From NCBI GenBank assembly GCA_016791445.1, contig JAEUMP010000001.1, forward strand, positions 1-64,000: DNA of 64,000 nt, written 5' to 3'. Source of the DNA: Hyphomonadaceae bacterium (GTDB lineage Bacteria > Pseudomonadota > Alphaproteobacteria > Caulobacterales > Aquidulcibacteraceae). Made by a program: the position numbers and the translations under genes. The notes under the pieces are model-generated. The model was not told where the DNA came from. It did no database searches and saw only the letters and a program-made list of their open reading frames with translations. Every line of letters begins with the position of its first letter. Position 1 is the first letter of the stretch. Positions 36,964-46,318 of the stretch are shown piece after piece.

Positions 36964-38892
36964 ATGAGCATCGACATCAAATTTCCCGACGGCGCCGTCC
37001 GCCAGTTCGACAAGGGCGTCACGGGCCTCGCGATCGCGGAAGGCATCTCCAAGGGCCTCGCCAAGAAGGCGGTGGCCGTGAAGGTCAACGGCGCCGAGTG
37101 GGATCTCACGCGCCCGATCGAGGAGGACGCGGCCTTCGAGATCATCACGCGCGACACGCCCGCCGGTCTCGACATCCTCCGCCATGACGCCGCGCACGTG
37201 CTCGCGCAGGCCGTGCAGGAGCTTTTCCCCGGCACGCAGGTGACGTTCGGCCCGGTCACGGAGGACGGCTTCTACTACGACTTCGCGCGCGACGAGCCGT
37301 TCTCCACGGGCGACTTCGAGAAGATCGAAAAGCGCATGCGCGAGATCGTCGATGCGGACCTGCCGATCATCCGGCAGGTGTGGAACAAGGAAGACGCCAT
37401 CGCGCACTTCAAGTCGATCGGCGAGATCTACAAGGCCGAGACGATCGATGAGGTCATCAAGCCGGGCGAGCCGATCACCATCTATTCGCACGGCGACAAG
37501 TGGGGCGATCTCTGCCGCGGGCCGCACCTGCCGTCGACGGGGCGTCTCGGCAAGGGCTTCAAGCTGATGAAGCTCGCCGGCGCCTACTGGCGCGGCGACC
37601 AGAAGAACCAGCAGCTGCAGCGCATCTACGGTACGGCGTGGAGCGACGAAAAGCAGCTTGCGGAGTACCTCCAGCGGGTCGAGGAGGCCGAGAAGCGCGA
37701 TCACCGCAAGCTCGGCCGCGCCATGGATCTCTTCCACATGCAGGAAGAGGGGCGTGGCATGGTGTTCTGGCACGAAAAGGGCCTGACGCTGTGGCGCACG
37801 ATCGAGGCGTATGTGCGCCGGCGCCTCGATGCGGCGGGGTATGTGGAAGTGCGCACGCCGCAGGTGCTCGACCGCGTGTTCTGGGAAAAGTCCGGGCACT
37901 GGGACAAGTACCGCCCCAACATGTTCGTCTGCGAGACGGTGGAAGGCGAGGAGCTCTCGCTGAAGCCGATGAACTGCCCGGGCCACGTGCAGATCTTCAA
38001 GTTCGGTCAGAAGAGCTACCGCGACCTGCCGCTGCGCATGGCGGAGTTCGGCGCGTGCCACCGCTACGAGCCTTCCGGATCGCTGCACGGCCTGATGCGC
38101 GTGCGCGCGTTCACGCAGGACGATGCGCACATCTTCTGCCGCGAGGACCAGATCGAGTCCGAGACGACGGCGTTCATCAAACTCGCCAAGTCCATCCATT
38201 CGGACTTCGGCCTCACGACGGATCACATCGCACTCGCCACGCGCCCGGAAGTGCGCGCCGGCAGCGACGAATTCTGGGACAAGGCGGAAGCGCAGATGCT
38301 GGCTGCTGCACGCGCCGCAGGTGTGGAGCCGGTGATCGCGGAGGGCGACGGCGCGTTCTACGCGCCCAAGCTCGACTTCGTCATCAAGGACGCCATCGGG
38401 CGGATGTGGACGTGCGGCACGATCCAGCTCGACTATGTTCTGCCGGACCGGCTCGACGCGGAGTATGTCGGCGAGGACGGCCAGAAGCACCGCCCGGTCA
38501 TGCTGCACCGCGCGATCCTCGGGTCGCTCGAGCGGTTCATCGGCATCCTGATCGAGAACTGCGCGGGGGCGTTCCCCATGTGGCTTGCGCCGGTGCAGGT
38601 GGTGGTGGCGACGATCACGTCGGACGCCGAAGCCTATGCGCACGAAGCGGCCGCCGAACTGCGCAAGGCGGGCCTGCGCGTGCACGTCGACGCGGCGAAC
38701 GAGAAGATCAACTACAAGGTGCGCGAGCACTCGCTCGCCAAGATTCCGGTGATCGCCGTGGTGGGCCGCAACGAGGCCGCTGACCGCAAGCTCGCGCTGC
38801 GCCGCCTCGGCGGCGACGCGCAGCAGGTGGTGACGCTGGAGGAGGCGAAGGCGTTGCTGGCGTCAGAGGCGCTCGCGCCCGATCAGCGCTGA
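36964..38892 (+). CDS. thrS: Threonyl-tRNA synthetase
   Basis: 642 residues from ATG 36964 ([18 protein letters not shown]). Order: TGS domain (1-62), editing domain with HDAAHVLAQ and [11 protein letters not shown], class II catalytic core with zinc ligands in [32 protein letters not shown] and the motif 3 region [19 protein letters not shown], then anticodon-binding domain from about 545. Full length. Eleven bases after yidD. Followed by a repeat element. Confidence 0.98.
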   Translation: MSIDIKFPDGAVRQFDKGVTGLAIAEGISKGLAKKAVAVKVNGAEWDLTRPIEEDAAFEIITRDTPAGLDILRHDAAHVLAQAVQELFPGTQVTFGPVTEDGFYYDFARDEPFSTGDFEKIEKRMREIVDADLPIIRQVWNKEDAIAHFKSIGEIYKAETIDEVIKPGEPITIYSHGDKWGDLCRGPHLPSTGRLGKGFKLMKLAGAYWRGDQKNQQLQRIYGTAWSDEKQLAEYLQRVEEAEKRDHRKLGRAMDLFHMQEEGRGMVFWHEKGLTLWRTIEAYVRRRLDAAGYVEVRTPQVLDRVFWEKSGHWDKYRPNMFVCETVEGEELSLKPMNCPGHVQIFKFGQKSYRDLPLRMAEFGACHRYEPSGSLHGLMRVRAFTQDDAHIFCREDQIESETTAFIKLAKSIHSDFGLTTDHIALATRPEVRAGSDEFWDKAEAQMLAAARAAGVEPVIAEGDGAFYAPKLDFVIKDAIGRMWTCGTIQLDYVLPDRLDAEYVGEDGQKHRPVMLHRAILGSLERFIGILIENCAGAFPMWLAPVQVVVATITSDAEAYAHEAAAELRKAGLRVHVDAANEKINYKVREHSLAKIPVIAVVGRNEAADRKLALRRLGGDAQQVVTLEEAKALLASEALAPDQR

Positions 38893-38898
38893 AACGAG

Positions 38899-39050
38899 CC
38901 CTCTGCCGCATGCGGGAGAGGGAAAGGCCCAACGCAAGTTGGGGCCGGGTGAGGGCCCGGTCTCTCAGGACGAGACTCATTCTGCACCGCCGGGCCCTCA
39001 CCCTGCTTTCGCTTCGCTCAAGCCGTCCCTCCCCCGCAAACGGGGGAGGG
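38899..39050. repeat. Intergenic inverted-repeat element, copy 2
   Basis: Opens with CCCTCTGCCGCATGCGGGAGAGGG, contains CCGGGTGAGGGCCC and its partner GGGCCCTCACCC, then TTTCGCTTCGCTCAAG and closes with CCCTCCCCCGCAAACGGGGGAGGG. Same order of parts as 291-465 and 58634-58777. It fills the spacer between thrS and the GT2 gene. Confidence 0.9.
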
Positions 39051-39099
39051 CTGAATCGTCACTTGTTGACTCACCCACGCTGCGCTTAACGTCTCGCGC

Positions 39100-40023
39100 A
39101 TGGAACCCAAAGCCCAGCGATCGAAGTCGCCCGCCGCCGATGTCGGCGCGCGCGTCAGCGCGATCGTGGTCACGTTCCATACCGGCGAGTCGCTGGAACT
39201 TTGCCTGCGCAGCCTCTTCGCCGAGCCGTGGATCGACGAGGTCATCCTGATCGACAACGGCAATCCGCCGGCAGTGTCCTCGGCGCTGCGCGCGCTGCAG
39301 GCGGACCGCCGCGACGTCACGCTGATCCAGGGGCAGGGCAATGTGGGCTTTGCGCGGGCGTGCAATCTCGGCGCGGAAGTCGCGAGCGGGCGGTATCTCC
39401 TCTTCGTGAATCCGGACGCCGTGCTGCAGCGCGGCGCCGCGGAACGTCTCGTCACCGCCGGCCGCAAGGCGCGTTCGCCCTGGATCGTCGGCGGGCGCCT
39501 CGTGGACAAGCGCGGGCGCGAACAGCGCGGCGCGCGGCGCGAACTGCTGACGCCGTGGACGGCGATCGTCGGCGTGCTCGGTCTAGGCGGCCTCGAAAAG
39601 CTCTCGCCGGTTTTCCGCGACGTGCACCGCGAACGCGATCCGAAGCCCGACGCCGTCGTGCCGATGCCGGTGGTCTCCGGCGCGATGATGCTGACGCCGC
39701 GCGCGGACTTCCAGTCCGTCGGCGGTTTCGACGAAGGCTATTTCCTCCACGTCGAGGACATCGATCTCTGCCGCCGCGTCGGCGAAGCGGGCGGCGCCGT
39801 GCTCTTCGAACCGACGGCGGAAGCGCTCCACTTCGGCGCCACCAGCAAGGCGAGCTGGATCAAGGTCGAAAGCCACAAGGCCCGCGGCCTCGCGCGCTAC
39901 TTCGCCAAGTTCGCCCGCTCGCCGGGCGAGAAGATCGCGGTGGCGCTGCTCTCGCCGTTCATCGGCATGATGCTCGTCGCGCGCGGCGTGCTGAAATCGC
40001 TGCTCAGTTTCGGTCGGCGTTGA
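39100..40023 (+). CDS. Glycosyltransferase family 2, rhamnosyltransferase-like
   Basis: 307 residues. SAIVVTFHTGESLELCLRSL, QGNVGFARACNLGAEVASGRYLLFVNPDA with the DXD-type Asp, and GGFDEGYFLHVEDIDLCRRV are typical of the GT2 branch that transfers rhamnose or related sugars to envelope glycans. A C-terminal amphipathic/hydrophobic stretch (IAVALLSPFIGMMLVARGVL) may touch the membrane. Overlaps the convergent GT39 gene by 20 bases. Confidence 0.88.
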   Translation: MEPKAQRSKSPAADVGARVSAIVVTFHTGESLELCLRSLFAEPWIDEVILIDNGNPPAVSSALRALQADRRDVTLIQGQGNVGFARACNLGAEVASGRYLLFVNPDAVLQRGAAERLVTAGRKARSPWIVGGRLVDKRGREQRGARRELLTPWTAIVGVLGLGGLEKLSPVFRDVHRERDPKPDAVVPMPVVSGAMMLTPRADFQSVGGFDEGYFLHVEDIDLCRRVGEAGGAVLFEPTAEALHFGATSKASWIKVESHKARGLARYFAKFARSPGEKIAVALLSPFIGMMLVARGVLKSLLSFGRR

Positions 40024-41662
40024 GCGGGGTTACGCGGCCGGGCTGCAGGATCACATCGTCGCCGTTGGAATAGTTGCGGCCAAGCGTCGGCGGCGCTGTC
40101 GGCTGGAACACCAATCCGCGTTCCCGCAAGCCCTCTTCAAAGGTCACGCGCTCGCGCGCTTCGACCAGCGCCGTCTGGCCCTCGGCGGCGATCAGGGCCG
40201 CCTCTTCGCCCTGTTGCAACAACGTGTCGGTGCCGTTCTCGAAGACAATGCTCGGCTCGCGATAGCCGACGACGAGAAGCGCGCCGTCGTGGCGTGGCAG
40301 CGTCTGCATGACGGCGCGTGTGACGAGCGCATGCGTTGCGCGGGGGGCGAGGCCCTCCCGAACGGTGACAAGAAGGGCCAGCGCAGCAAGGAGTGCGGGC
40401 GCCATCGCATGCACCGGCTTTGGCGCGCGCGCAATGACGAGGGAGATGACAAGGCTGAACGCCGTCAGCGCCGCGCCGAGAGACACTGACGCGCTGCGCG
40501 CGCCCCATTGCGTCAGCACAACCGCCGCGGCGATGATGCCGAGACTTCCGGCGAACAGCGACAGCGCGAGAATAATGCGTCGACGCGCCGAAGGCGCATC
40601 CAGCCAGCGCAACAGCCCGGCCCCCGCCAGCAGCGCGATCGCCGGGTACACCGGCAGCGTGTAGTGCGCGAGCTTCGTCGTCGCGAGTTCGAAGACGAGC
40701 CAGGTGGGCACGATCCACGCGACGAGAAAACGCGCGCCTGCGAAGGCGGCGTCATCGCGCGGCGCGCGTAGCGCGCGCCAGCCGTCGGCGAAGGCGGGAA
40801 CGAGACCGATGGAGGCGGGAAAGATCAGCGACGGCAGCAGCAAGAGATGCAGGCCTGGCGGGCGGGCGCCATGCTCGCCGCCGCCGCCGAGTTTCGGCGC
40901 GATGTCGCGCATCATGCCCGCGACGGAGCCTTCGGAAAGCGTCATCGTGTAGAGCCACGGCGCGAGCAGCAGCGCGCCCAGCACGGGCCCGCTGATTGTC
41001 GCGAGCGGTCGCAGCCACATCACGTCGCGCCGCCACGCGCACAGCATGAGCGCCGAAAGCCCGACGACCATCGGCGTGATCGGCCCCTTCGTCAGCACGC
41101 CCAACGCCAGCGCCGCCCAGAAAATCAGACCCGTGCGCCATCCGCCCGCGCCCATGTGCACGCGCCCGAGCGCGGCCATCGCCAGCGTCGTCATTGCGCA
41201 GAGCATCGCGTCGGTCTTGGCGATCATCGCTTCGGTGGAGAGCAGCACGCATGTCGCCAGCAGCGCCGCGCCCACGAACGCCGCGCGTCTGCCGACGAGA
41301 ACCATGCCGCCCCAGAACGTCGCCCACGCCGCGATCACCGCGCCGAGCATGGACGGCAATCGCCACGCCCAGATCTCGCGCTTTTCCACGTCGGAGAACG
41401 CCGCCACCGATGCGGCCTGCAGCCAGTAGATGCCGATCGGCTTCTTGTTGCGCGGTTCGTCCTGCAGGCGGATGTGCGCGAAGTCGCCGGTCTCGAGCAT
41501 CTGCGCCGTCGCCTGCGCGAAGCGGCTTTCGTCGCGGTCGAGCGGGGGGATGGAGAAGAAGCCCGGCAGCGCCGCTGCAATGGCAAGGAACGCGAGGACG
41601 ACCCACGCCCGCCAACCGCGCGCGGCGGCGTCGATCAGGTCGCCGTCGCGCGCTGCGCTCAT
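40004..41662 (-). CDS. GT39/ArnT-like membrane glycosyltransferase
   Basis: 552 residues with about 12 membrane helices. The first periplasmic loop carries the family signature DRDESRFAQATAQMLETGDFAHIRLQDEPRNKKP with the catalytic Asp/Glu pattern of ArnT/PMT enzymes, which transfer sugars from polyprenyl phosphate. Lipid A or glycan acceptors are typical; the sugar is not known. Starts three bases after the lpxR-like gene, so the two form an operon. Confidence 0.88.
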   Translation of the reverse strand: MSAARDGDLIDAAARGWRAWVVLAFLAIAAALPGFFSIPPLDRDESRFAQATAQMLETGDFAHIRLQDEPRNKKPIGIYWLQAASVAAFSDVEKREIWAWRLPSMLGAVIAAWATFWGGMVLVGRRAAFVGAALLATCVLLSTEAMIAKTDAMLCAMTTLAMAALGRVHMGAGGWRTGLIFWAALALGVLTKGPITPMVVGLSALMLCAWRRDVMWLRPLATISGPVLGALLLAPWLYTMTLSEGSVAGMMRDIAPKLGGGGEHGARPPGLHLLLLPSLIFPASIGLVPAFADGWRALRAPRDDAAFAGARFLVAWIVPTWLVFELATTKLAHYTLPVYPAIALLAGAGLLRWLDAPSARRRIILALSLFAGSLGIIAAAVVLTQWGARSASVSLGAALTAFSLVISLVIARAPKPVHAMAPALLAALALLVTVREGLAPRATHALVTRAVMQTLPRHDGALLVVGYREPSIVFENGTDTLLQQGEEAALIAAEGQTALVEARERVTFEEGLRERGLVFQPTAPPTLGRNYSNGDDVILQPGRVTPLNADRN

Positions 41663-41665
41663 CGA

Positions 41666-42688
41666 TCAGAAGCGCCAGCTCAGCGCCAGCGCGCCGAAAT
41701 CCTGCTGCTCGCCCTGTCCCTCGAACTCCTCGGTGCGCGTGACATAGGTATAGGCGAGGCGCCAGTCGCCGGTCTGGATCGCCGCGCCCGCCTGCACGTC
41801 GACGACGAAGTTCTTCTTGTCGACGCTCGCGCTGTCGCGGAACGTGTTGCCGTCGAGAAAGAGATTGCGCCCGACCGCGCGGAATTCCGCGCCGCCGAAC
41901 AGATACCAGGAGAAGGGCTGGCGCGCCTTGAAGTAGCCGACGCCGCCGAGACCCGGGCGCACGCGCGGCGCGCCGTAATCGTCGGAGAGATGATGCCCGA
42001 GACGGAAGGAGGCGCCGACTTTCGCCTCCGTGCGCAGCGTGCCGAGCGTGACGCCGATGCCGGGCGCAGCGTCGACCTCAAGATCGCCGGGCAGATTTTC
42101 GAACACCTTCTCCGCGCGCCAACGGCGCTCCAGCGAGACGGCGAAGACGAATTCGTCCTTGAGCTGGCTGTCCCAGCCGAGCGGTTCCGGCGCGCCGAGA
42201 ACGCGGTGCACGCCCGCTTGCGACTGTCGCCCAAGCGCCGACGGGCCGACCATGCCGAACTCCAGTTCGTAGAGATCGACGAAGCCGGGATCGCGCGCGA
42301 CGACATTCTCTTCCGCAGCCATGAGCAGCTGCGCGTAGAGATAGCCCGCATAGGGATGCTGGTCCGCCGGCGCAGGCGTGGCGGCGATGTCTTGCGGCGT
42401 GAACAGCGACTGCCCGACGGCGGCGCCGAAGAAGCTCGGCCGCGCATTCGTCACCGCGCGCGTGAGGCCGTCGAGGTTGCGCACCCATTTCGGCATCACG
42501 TTCACCGGCGAGACATAGGCGAGCTTGATGCCGGAGGTGTAGTTCCGGTCAGCGCCGGAGGAGAGGCTGTCGTTCTCGCCGACGAGGGTGAGCGTGCCTT
42601 TCGCTTCCTCCGGCCGGTCCTCGGCGAAGGCGGGCGTGGCGACGAGGGCCGCGGTGGCGGCGAGAGCGAGACGGAAGATGTTGCGCAT
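41666..42688 (-). CDS. Lipid A 3'-O-deacylase LpxR-like outer-membrane protein (DUF2219)
   Basis: 340 residues from ATG 42688, with GGAGGG upstream. Signal peptide to about residue 22 (TPAFA). The family active-site pattern is visible: Asn39-Asp40 in GENDSLS, Thr51 in DRNYTSGIK, His111 in DQHPYAGY and Glu in YELEFGMVG. Ends ...LALSWRF, a barrel terminus. LpxR removes the 3'-acyloxyacyl group of lipid A in the outer membrane. Co-transcribed with the ArnT-like gene. Confidence 0.88.
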   Translation of the reverse strand: MRNIFRLALAATAALVATPAFAEDRPEEAKGTLTLVGENDSLSSGADRNYTSGIKLAYVSPVNVMPKWVRNLDGLTRAVTNARPSFFGAAVGQSLFTPQDIAATPAPADQHPYAGYLYAQLLMAAEENVVARDPGFVDLYELEFGMVGPSALGRQSQAGVHRVLGAPEPLGWDSQLKDEFVFAVSLERRWRAEKVFENLPGDLEVDAAPGIGVTLGTLRTEAKVGASFRLGHHLSDDYGAPRVRPGLGGVGYFKARQPFSWYLFGGAEFRAVGRNLFLDGNTFRDSASVDKKNFVVDVQAGAAIQTGDWRLAYTYVTRTEEFEGQGEQQDFGALALSWRF

Positions 42689-42795
42689 GGCCCTCCGTCT
42701 TCGCGGGGATGGACGGCGCGGGCAAGGGGGAGGCTGCCGCGCCCTGCCGTTAGGGCGCATTGCGTGGCGCGGGCGCCGCGTCGTATGGGCCGCCG

Positions 42796-43773
42796 ATGAG
42801 CCAAACGACCGACAGACTGTCCGTGGACGCCGGCGGGGGCGGCCCGCTCGCCTCCCTTGAAGGCCGTCGCCCGGACGCCCCGCCGTGGTTCGACGCCGCG
42901 TTGGCGACGGCGCCGGAGCGCTCGCGCTTTGTGGCGGCGGGCGCGGAGATCGAACTGCTCGCGTGGGGACGTCGCGGCGATCCCGGCATCATGTTCCTGC
43001 ATGGAAACGGCGCGCACGCCGACTGGTGGAGCCCGCTCGCGCCGTTCTTCGTCGAGAGCGGCTATCGCGTCGCCGCGATCAGTTGGTCGGGCATGGGCGG
43101 ATCGGACTGGCGGCCGCATTACGATCCCGAGAGCTTCGCGCAGGAAGTGATCGGCGGGTGCGCGGCGGCGGGGCTGTTCGAGGCGACGGCGAAACCGATT
43201 CTGGCGGCGCATTCCTTCGGCGGATTTCTCGGCGCGTACTGCGCGGCGCGGCACGGGGAACGGTTTGCGGGCGTGATCAGCATCGACAGCCCGATCAGGC
43301 CGAGCGGCTTCGTCCATGACGGCCCGCCGACGCGGTCGCGGCCGAACCGGATCTATCCGACCTTCGAGGAGACGCTGGCGCGGTTCCGGCTGGCGCCGCA
43401 GCAGCCGTGCGCGAACCTCTGGTACCTCGACCATGTGGGAAGGGGCTCCATCAAGGCCGCGGAGGGCGGGTTCACCTGGAAGTTCGATCCCTTCATCTGG
43501 AGCGAGTTCGAACTCGGCGATCCCAATCCGTTCCTGCGGGAGGCCCGCTGTCCGATGGCCGTGATCTGGGGTGACCGTTCGACGCTGATGCCGCCAGAGG
43601 TGTTGGCGCACATGCGGCGCACGGCCCCGCCTGGCACGCCGTTCTTCGCCGTCCCCGACGCCGACCACCATGTGATGATCGATCAGCCGCTGCCATTCGT
43701 CGCGGCGCTGCGCGGGCTTCTGGCCGGTTGGCCGCACGGCGCGGGCGTTGCGGCCCCCGGCGGCGCGGTTTAG
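42796..43773 (+). CDS. Alpha/beta hydrolase
   Basis: 325 residues from ATG 42796 (MSQTTDRLSVDAGG). GIMFLHGNGAHADWW holds the oxyanion HGN motif, AAHSFGGFLGAY the nucleophile Ser, an Asp lies in AVIWGDRSTLMP and the catalytic His in PDADHHVMIDQP. No signal peptide. Substrate unknown. Divergent from the lpxR-like gene, separated by about 107 bases. Confidence 0.85.
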   Translation: MSQTTDRLSVDAGGGGPLASLEGRRPDAPPWFDAALATAPERSRFVAAGAEIELLAWGRRGDPGIMFLHGNGAHADWWSPLAPFFVESGYRVAAISWSGMGGSDWRPHYDPESFAQEVIGGCAAAGLFEATAKPILAAHSFGGFLGAYCAARHGERFAGVISIDSPIRPSGFVHDGPPTRSRPNRIYPTFEETLARFRLAPQQPCANLWYLDHVGRGSIKAAEGGFTWKFDPFIWSEFELGDPNPFLREARCPMAVIWGDRSTLMPPEVLAHMRRTAPPGTPFFAVPDADHHVMIDQPLPFVAALRGLLAGWPHGAGVAAPGGAV

Positions 43774-43801
43774 ACGGGCGGCGAACACTCCGGAGAAGAC
43801 G

Positions 43802-44122
43802 ATGGCAGCCCACGGCGCCCACCACGGAACCGATCACGAGCACGGCAAGATGGACATCACGTCCCACAAGGCCCTGTTCAGCGGGTTCCTGAAAACGACG
43901 GAATGGTCCTGCGTGATGCTGGCCATGCTGCTCGGTCTCACCGTGTTCGCGTTCGCCATGGGCCTCGGCTGGTGGACGGGCCTGATCGTATGGCTCGTCA
44001 TCGGCGTTGCGGCGGGCTTCCTGATGGGTCTCGGCGGCGCCTGGTGGGCGTTCGTCATCGGCTCGACAGTGCTTCTCGCCATCGGCGGCGCCATCACGAT
44101 GGGCATCCAGGCGCTCACCTGA
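43802..44122 (+). CDS. aa3-type cytochrome c oxidase subunit IV family protein
   Basis: 106 residues from ATG 43802. A His-rich N terminus (MAAHGAHHGTDHEHGK) precedes MDITSHKALFSGFLKTTEWS, the hallmark of the small bacterial COX IV family, but two or three hydrophobic helices follow, more than the usual one. It lies 13 kb from the cox operon and directly upstream of pntAA, a position common in alphaproteobacteria. Role with the oxidase is plausible; a transhydrogenase link is open. Confidence 0.75.
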   Translation: MAAHGAHHGTDHEHGKMDITSHKALFSGFLKTTEWSCVMLAMLLGLTVFAFAMGLGWWTGLIVWLVIGVAAGFLMGLGGAWWAFVIGSTVLLAIGGAITMGIQALT

Positions 44123-44250
44123 AACCTCCGATTGCGGCGCCGGTTGCACGGAACCGCGACGCGTGATCATGTCCGGCCCGCAGTTTTTCCGTCGGGCGCG
44201 CTTCTTGGCGCGCTTCATCCGGCGGACGCTGGGGCAGGAGCAGGTCAGGC

Positions 44251-45396
44251 ATGCGCATCGCAGTGGTCAAGGAACGTGCGGCCGACGAGACGCGCGTCGC
44301 CGCCACCCCCGACACCGTCAAGAAAATCGTCGCCGCCGGACATGCGGTCGTCATCGAATCCGGTGCGGGCGATCGCTCGAGCTTTCCTGACGCCGCCTTC
44401 AAGGAGGCTGGCGCCGAGATCGTCCCCACCGCGCAGGCCGCGCTGAAGGACGCCGATCTGCTCATGAAGGTGCGCGCGCCCGAGGCTGACGAACTGGCGG
44501 CGCTGCGCAAGGGCGCGGGCGTTGCGGCGTTGATGAACCCCTACGGCGCCAAGGAAGCCGTCGAAGGCTACGCGAAGCAGGGTGTGGCGGCGCTGGCGAT
44601 GGAGTTCGTGCCGCGCATCACGCGGGCGCAGTCGATGGACGCGCTCTCCTCACAGTCGAACCTCGCCGGCTATCGCGCAGTAATCGAGGCGGCGGCGCTC
44701 TACGGGCGCGGCTTCCCGATGATGATGACGGCGGCGGGCACGGTGGCGGCGGCGAAGTGCTTCGTGATGGGCGCGGGCGTTGCGGGCCTGCAGGCGATCG
44801 CAACGGCGCGGCGTCTCGGCGCGGTGGTCACCGCCACGGACGTGCGTCCCGCCGCGAAGGAACAGGTCGCGTCGCTGGGCGCGAAATTCATCGCGGTGGA
44901 GGACGAGGAGTTCAAGCAGGCGGAAACGGCTGCCGGCTATGCCAAGGCCATGAGCGCGGAATACCAGGCCAAGCAGGCGGCGCTGGTGGCTGAACACATC
45001 GCCAAGCAGGACATCGTCATCACCACGGCGCTCATTCCGGGGCGGCCCGCGCCGGTGCTCGTCACCGAGGCGATGGTCGCGTCGATGAAGCCGGGCTCGG
45101 TGATCATCGACATCGCGGTGGCGCAGGGCGGCAACTGCCCGCTCTCGAAGCCGGATGTGGTGGTCGACACGGCGAACGGCGTGAAGATCGCCGGCTTCAC
45201 CAATCTGCCCGCACGGCTGCCGTCGGACTCCTCGGCGCTCTACGCGAAGAACCTGCTCGCGCTGCTGCCGCTGCTGACCGACAAGGACTCCAAGGCGTTC
45301 GCGCCTGCGTGGGACGACGAGATTATAAAGGGCGCGATGCTGACGAAGGACGGCGCCGTGATCCACCCGACCTTCGCACCGCAAGCGGCGGCGTGA
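44251..45396 (+). CDS. pntAA: NAD(P) transhydrogenase subunit alpha part 1 (domain I)
   Basis: 381 residues. MRIAVVKERAADETRVAATPD, VGAGVAGLQAIATARRLGAVV-type NAD motif (as GAGVAGLQAIATA) and ATDVRPAAKEQVASLGAKF identify the soluble NAD(H)-binding domain I. Works with PntAB and PntB to use the proton gradient for NADPH formation. Its TGA overlaps the start of the NTF2-like gene by one base. Confidence 0.96.
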   Translation: MRIAVVKERAADETRVAATPDTVKKIVAAGHAVVIESGAGDRSSFPDAAFKEAGAEIVPTAQAALKDADLLMKVRAPEADELAALRKGAGVAALMNPYGAKEAVEGYAKQGVAALAMEFVPRITRAQSMDALSSQSNLAGYRAVIEAAALYGRGFPMMMTAAGTVAAAKCFVMGAGVAGLQAIATARRLGAVVTATDVRPAAKEQVASLGAKFIAVEDEEFKQAETAAGYAKAMSAEYQAKQAALVAEHIAKQDIVITTALIPGRPAPVLVTEAMVASMKPGSVIIDIAVAQGGNCPLSKPDVVVDTANGVKIAGFTNLPARLPSDSSALYAKNLLALLPLLTDKDSKAFAPAWDDEIIKGAMLTKDGAVIHPTFAPQAAA

Positions 45397-45755
45397 TGGA
45401 CGCCAAGCGCGCCGCCGACTGGTACGCCGCGTGGAACGCGCGCGATCCGCAGCGGATCGCGGCGCTCTATACGGATGACGTGGAATTCGCGTCGCCGTTC
45501 GTCGCCGCGCTCGGGTTCGGCGCGGACGGCCGGCTGTTCGGCAAGGCGCACTTCATCGCCTATGTGCAGACCGCGCTGCCGCGCATTCCCGATCTCCGCT
45601 TCGAGCCCATCGCCATCTGCGCGGGCGCCGACGGCGAAACACTCATCTACCGCAACCAGTCCGGCGTCATCGTAGCGGAGACGCACGAATACGATGCCGA
45701 CGGCCTCATCACGCGCGCCAGCGCCGCCTACGAAATCAATCCAACGGGGCCCTGA
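45396..45755 (+). CDS. SnoaL/NTF2-like protein in the transhydrogenase operon
   Basis: 119 residues from ATG 45396, which overlaps the pntAA stop (TGATG). RAADWYAAWNARDPQRIAALYTDDVEFASPF is a classic SnoaL-like opening, and the rest fits the cone-shaped fold. Such proteins act as small hydrolases, isomerases or binding proteins. It is an unusual member of a pnt operon. Confidence 0.8.
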   Translation: MDAKRAADWYAAWNARDPQRIAALYTDDVEFASPFVAALGFGADGRLFGKAHFIAYVQTALPRIPDLRFEPIAICAGADGETLIYRNQSGVIVAETHEYDADGLITRASAAYEINPTGP

Positions 45756-45787
45756 TCCCGTAGCGCAAGCATTGCCCGGAGCCTGAA

Positions 45788-46318
45788 ATGGACGCTGTCG
45801 ATCCGACCATCTACCGCCTCGCGATCTTCGCGCTGGCGATTTTCGTCGGCTATTATGTCGTGTGGAGCGTGACGCCCGCGCTGCACACGCCGCTGATGTC
45901 GGTCACGAATGCGATCTCCTCGGTGATCATCGTCGGCGCGATCATCGCGGCGGCCGCGACCGCGACGAGCTCGGGATCTGACGAACAGGTGCGCGCCACC
46001 TGCCGTAGCGTCGTGGCGGCGCAGGTCGAAGGCTTCAATTCAGTCGCGCCCAAGGAAATGTGGCCGACCGACCAGCAATTGCTGGGCGCCCTCGACAGCT
46101 GCACGGAGCAGTATTCGCAGGTGGCGGCGCTGAGCGCCGGCGGCAACGACCTCACGAAGGATCCGGCCGAAGAGGCGCGCAATCTCTGGATCGCGCGCGG
46201 CATGGGCGCGCTCGCGGCGGCGCTGGCGGCGGTGAACATCTTCGGCGGCTTCCTCGTCACCGCGCGGATGCTGGCCATGTACAAGAAGAAGGAACGTCCG
46301 GCGAAGCCGGCGGCCTGA
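45788..46318 (+). CDS. pntAB: NAD(P) transhydrogenase subunit alpha part 2 with loop insertion
   Basis: 176 residues. Helices [38 protein letters not shown] and the last helix [23 protein letters not shown] are diagnostic of PntAB (domain II, part). The usual protein is near 100-140 residues with a short link between helices 2 and 3; here residues about 60-136 are polar, with Cys72 and Cys105 and no similarity known to me. The insertion would lie in an inter-helix loop. Start ATG 45788; stop overlaps the next start. Confidence 0.88.
   Translation: MDAVDPTIYRLAIFALAIFVGYYVVWSVTPALHTPLMSVTNAISSVIIVGAIIAAAATATSSGSDEQVRATCRSVVAAQVEGFNSVAPKEMWPTDQQLLGALDSCTEQYSQVAALSAGGNDLTKDPAEEARNLWIARGMGALAAALAAVNIFGGFLVTARMLAMYKKKERPAKPAA

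Noticed and set aside
39066-39092. TTGACT ... TAACGT as a promoter for the GT2 gene
   Set aside because: Spacer of only 15 bases and a poor -10; too weak to list.
40847-42799. 650-residue open frame antisense to the GT39 and LpxR-like genes
   Set aside because: Composition is Arg/Ala/His-rich without any domain, and both opposite-strand genes have catalytic motifs.
44163-44390. Arg-rich open frame across the pntAA start
   Set aside because: Overlaps a certain gene and has shadow-like composition.
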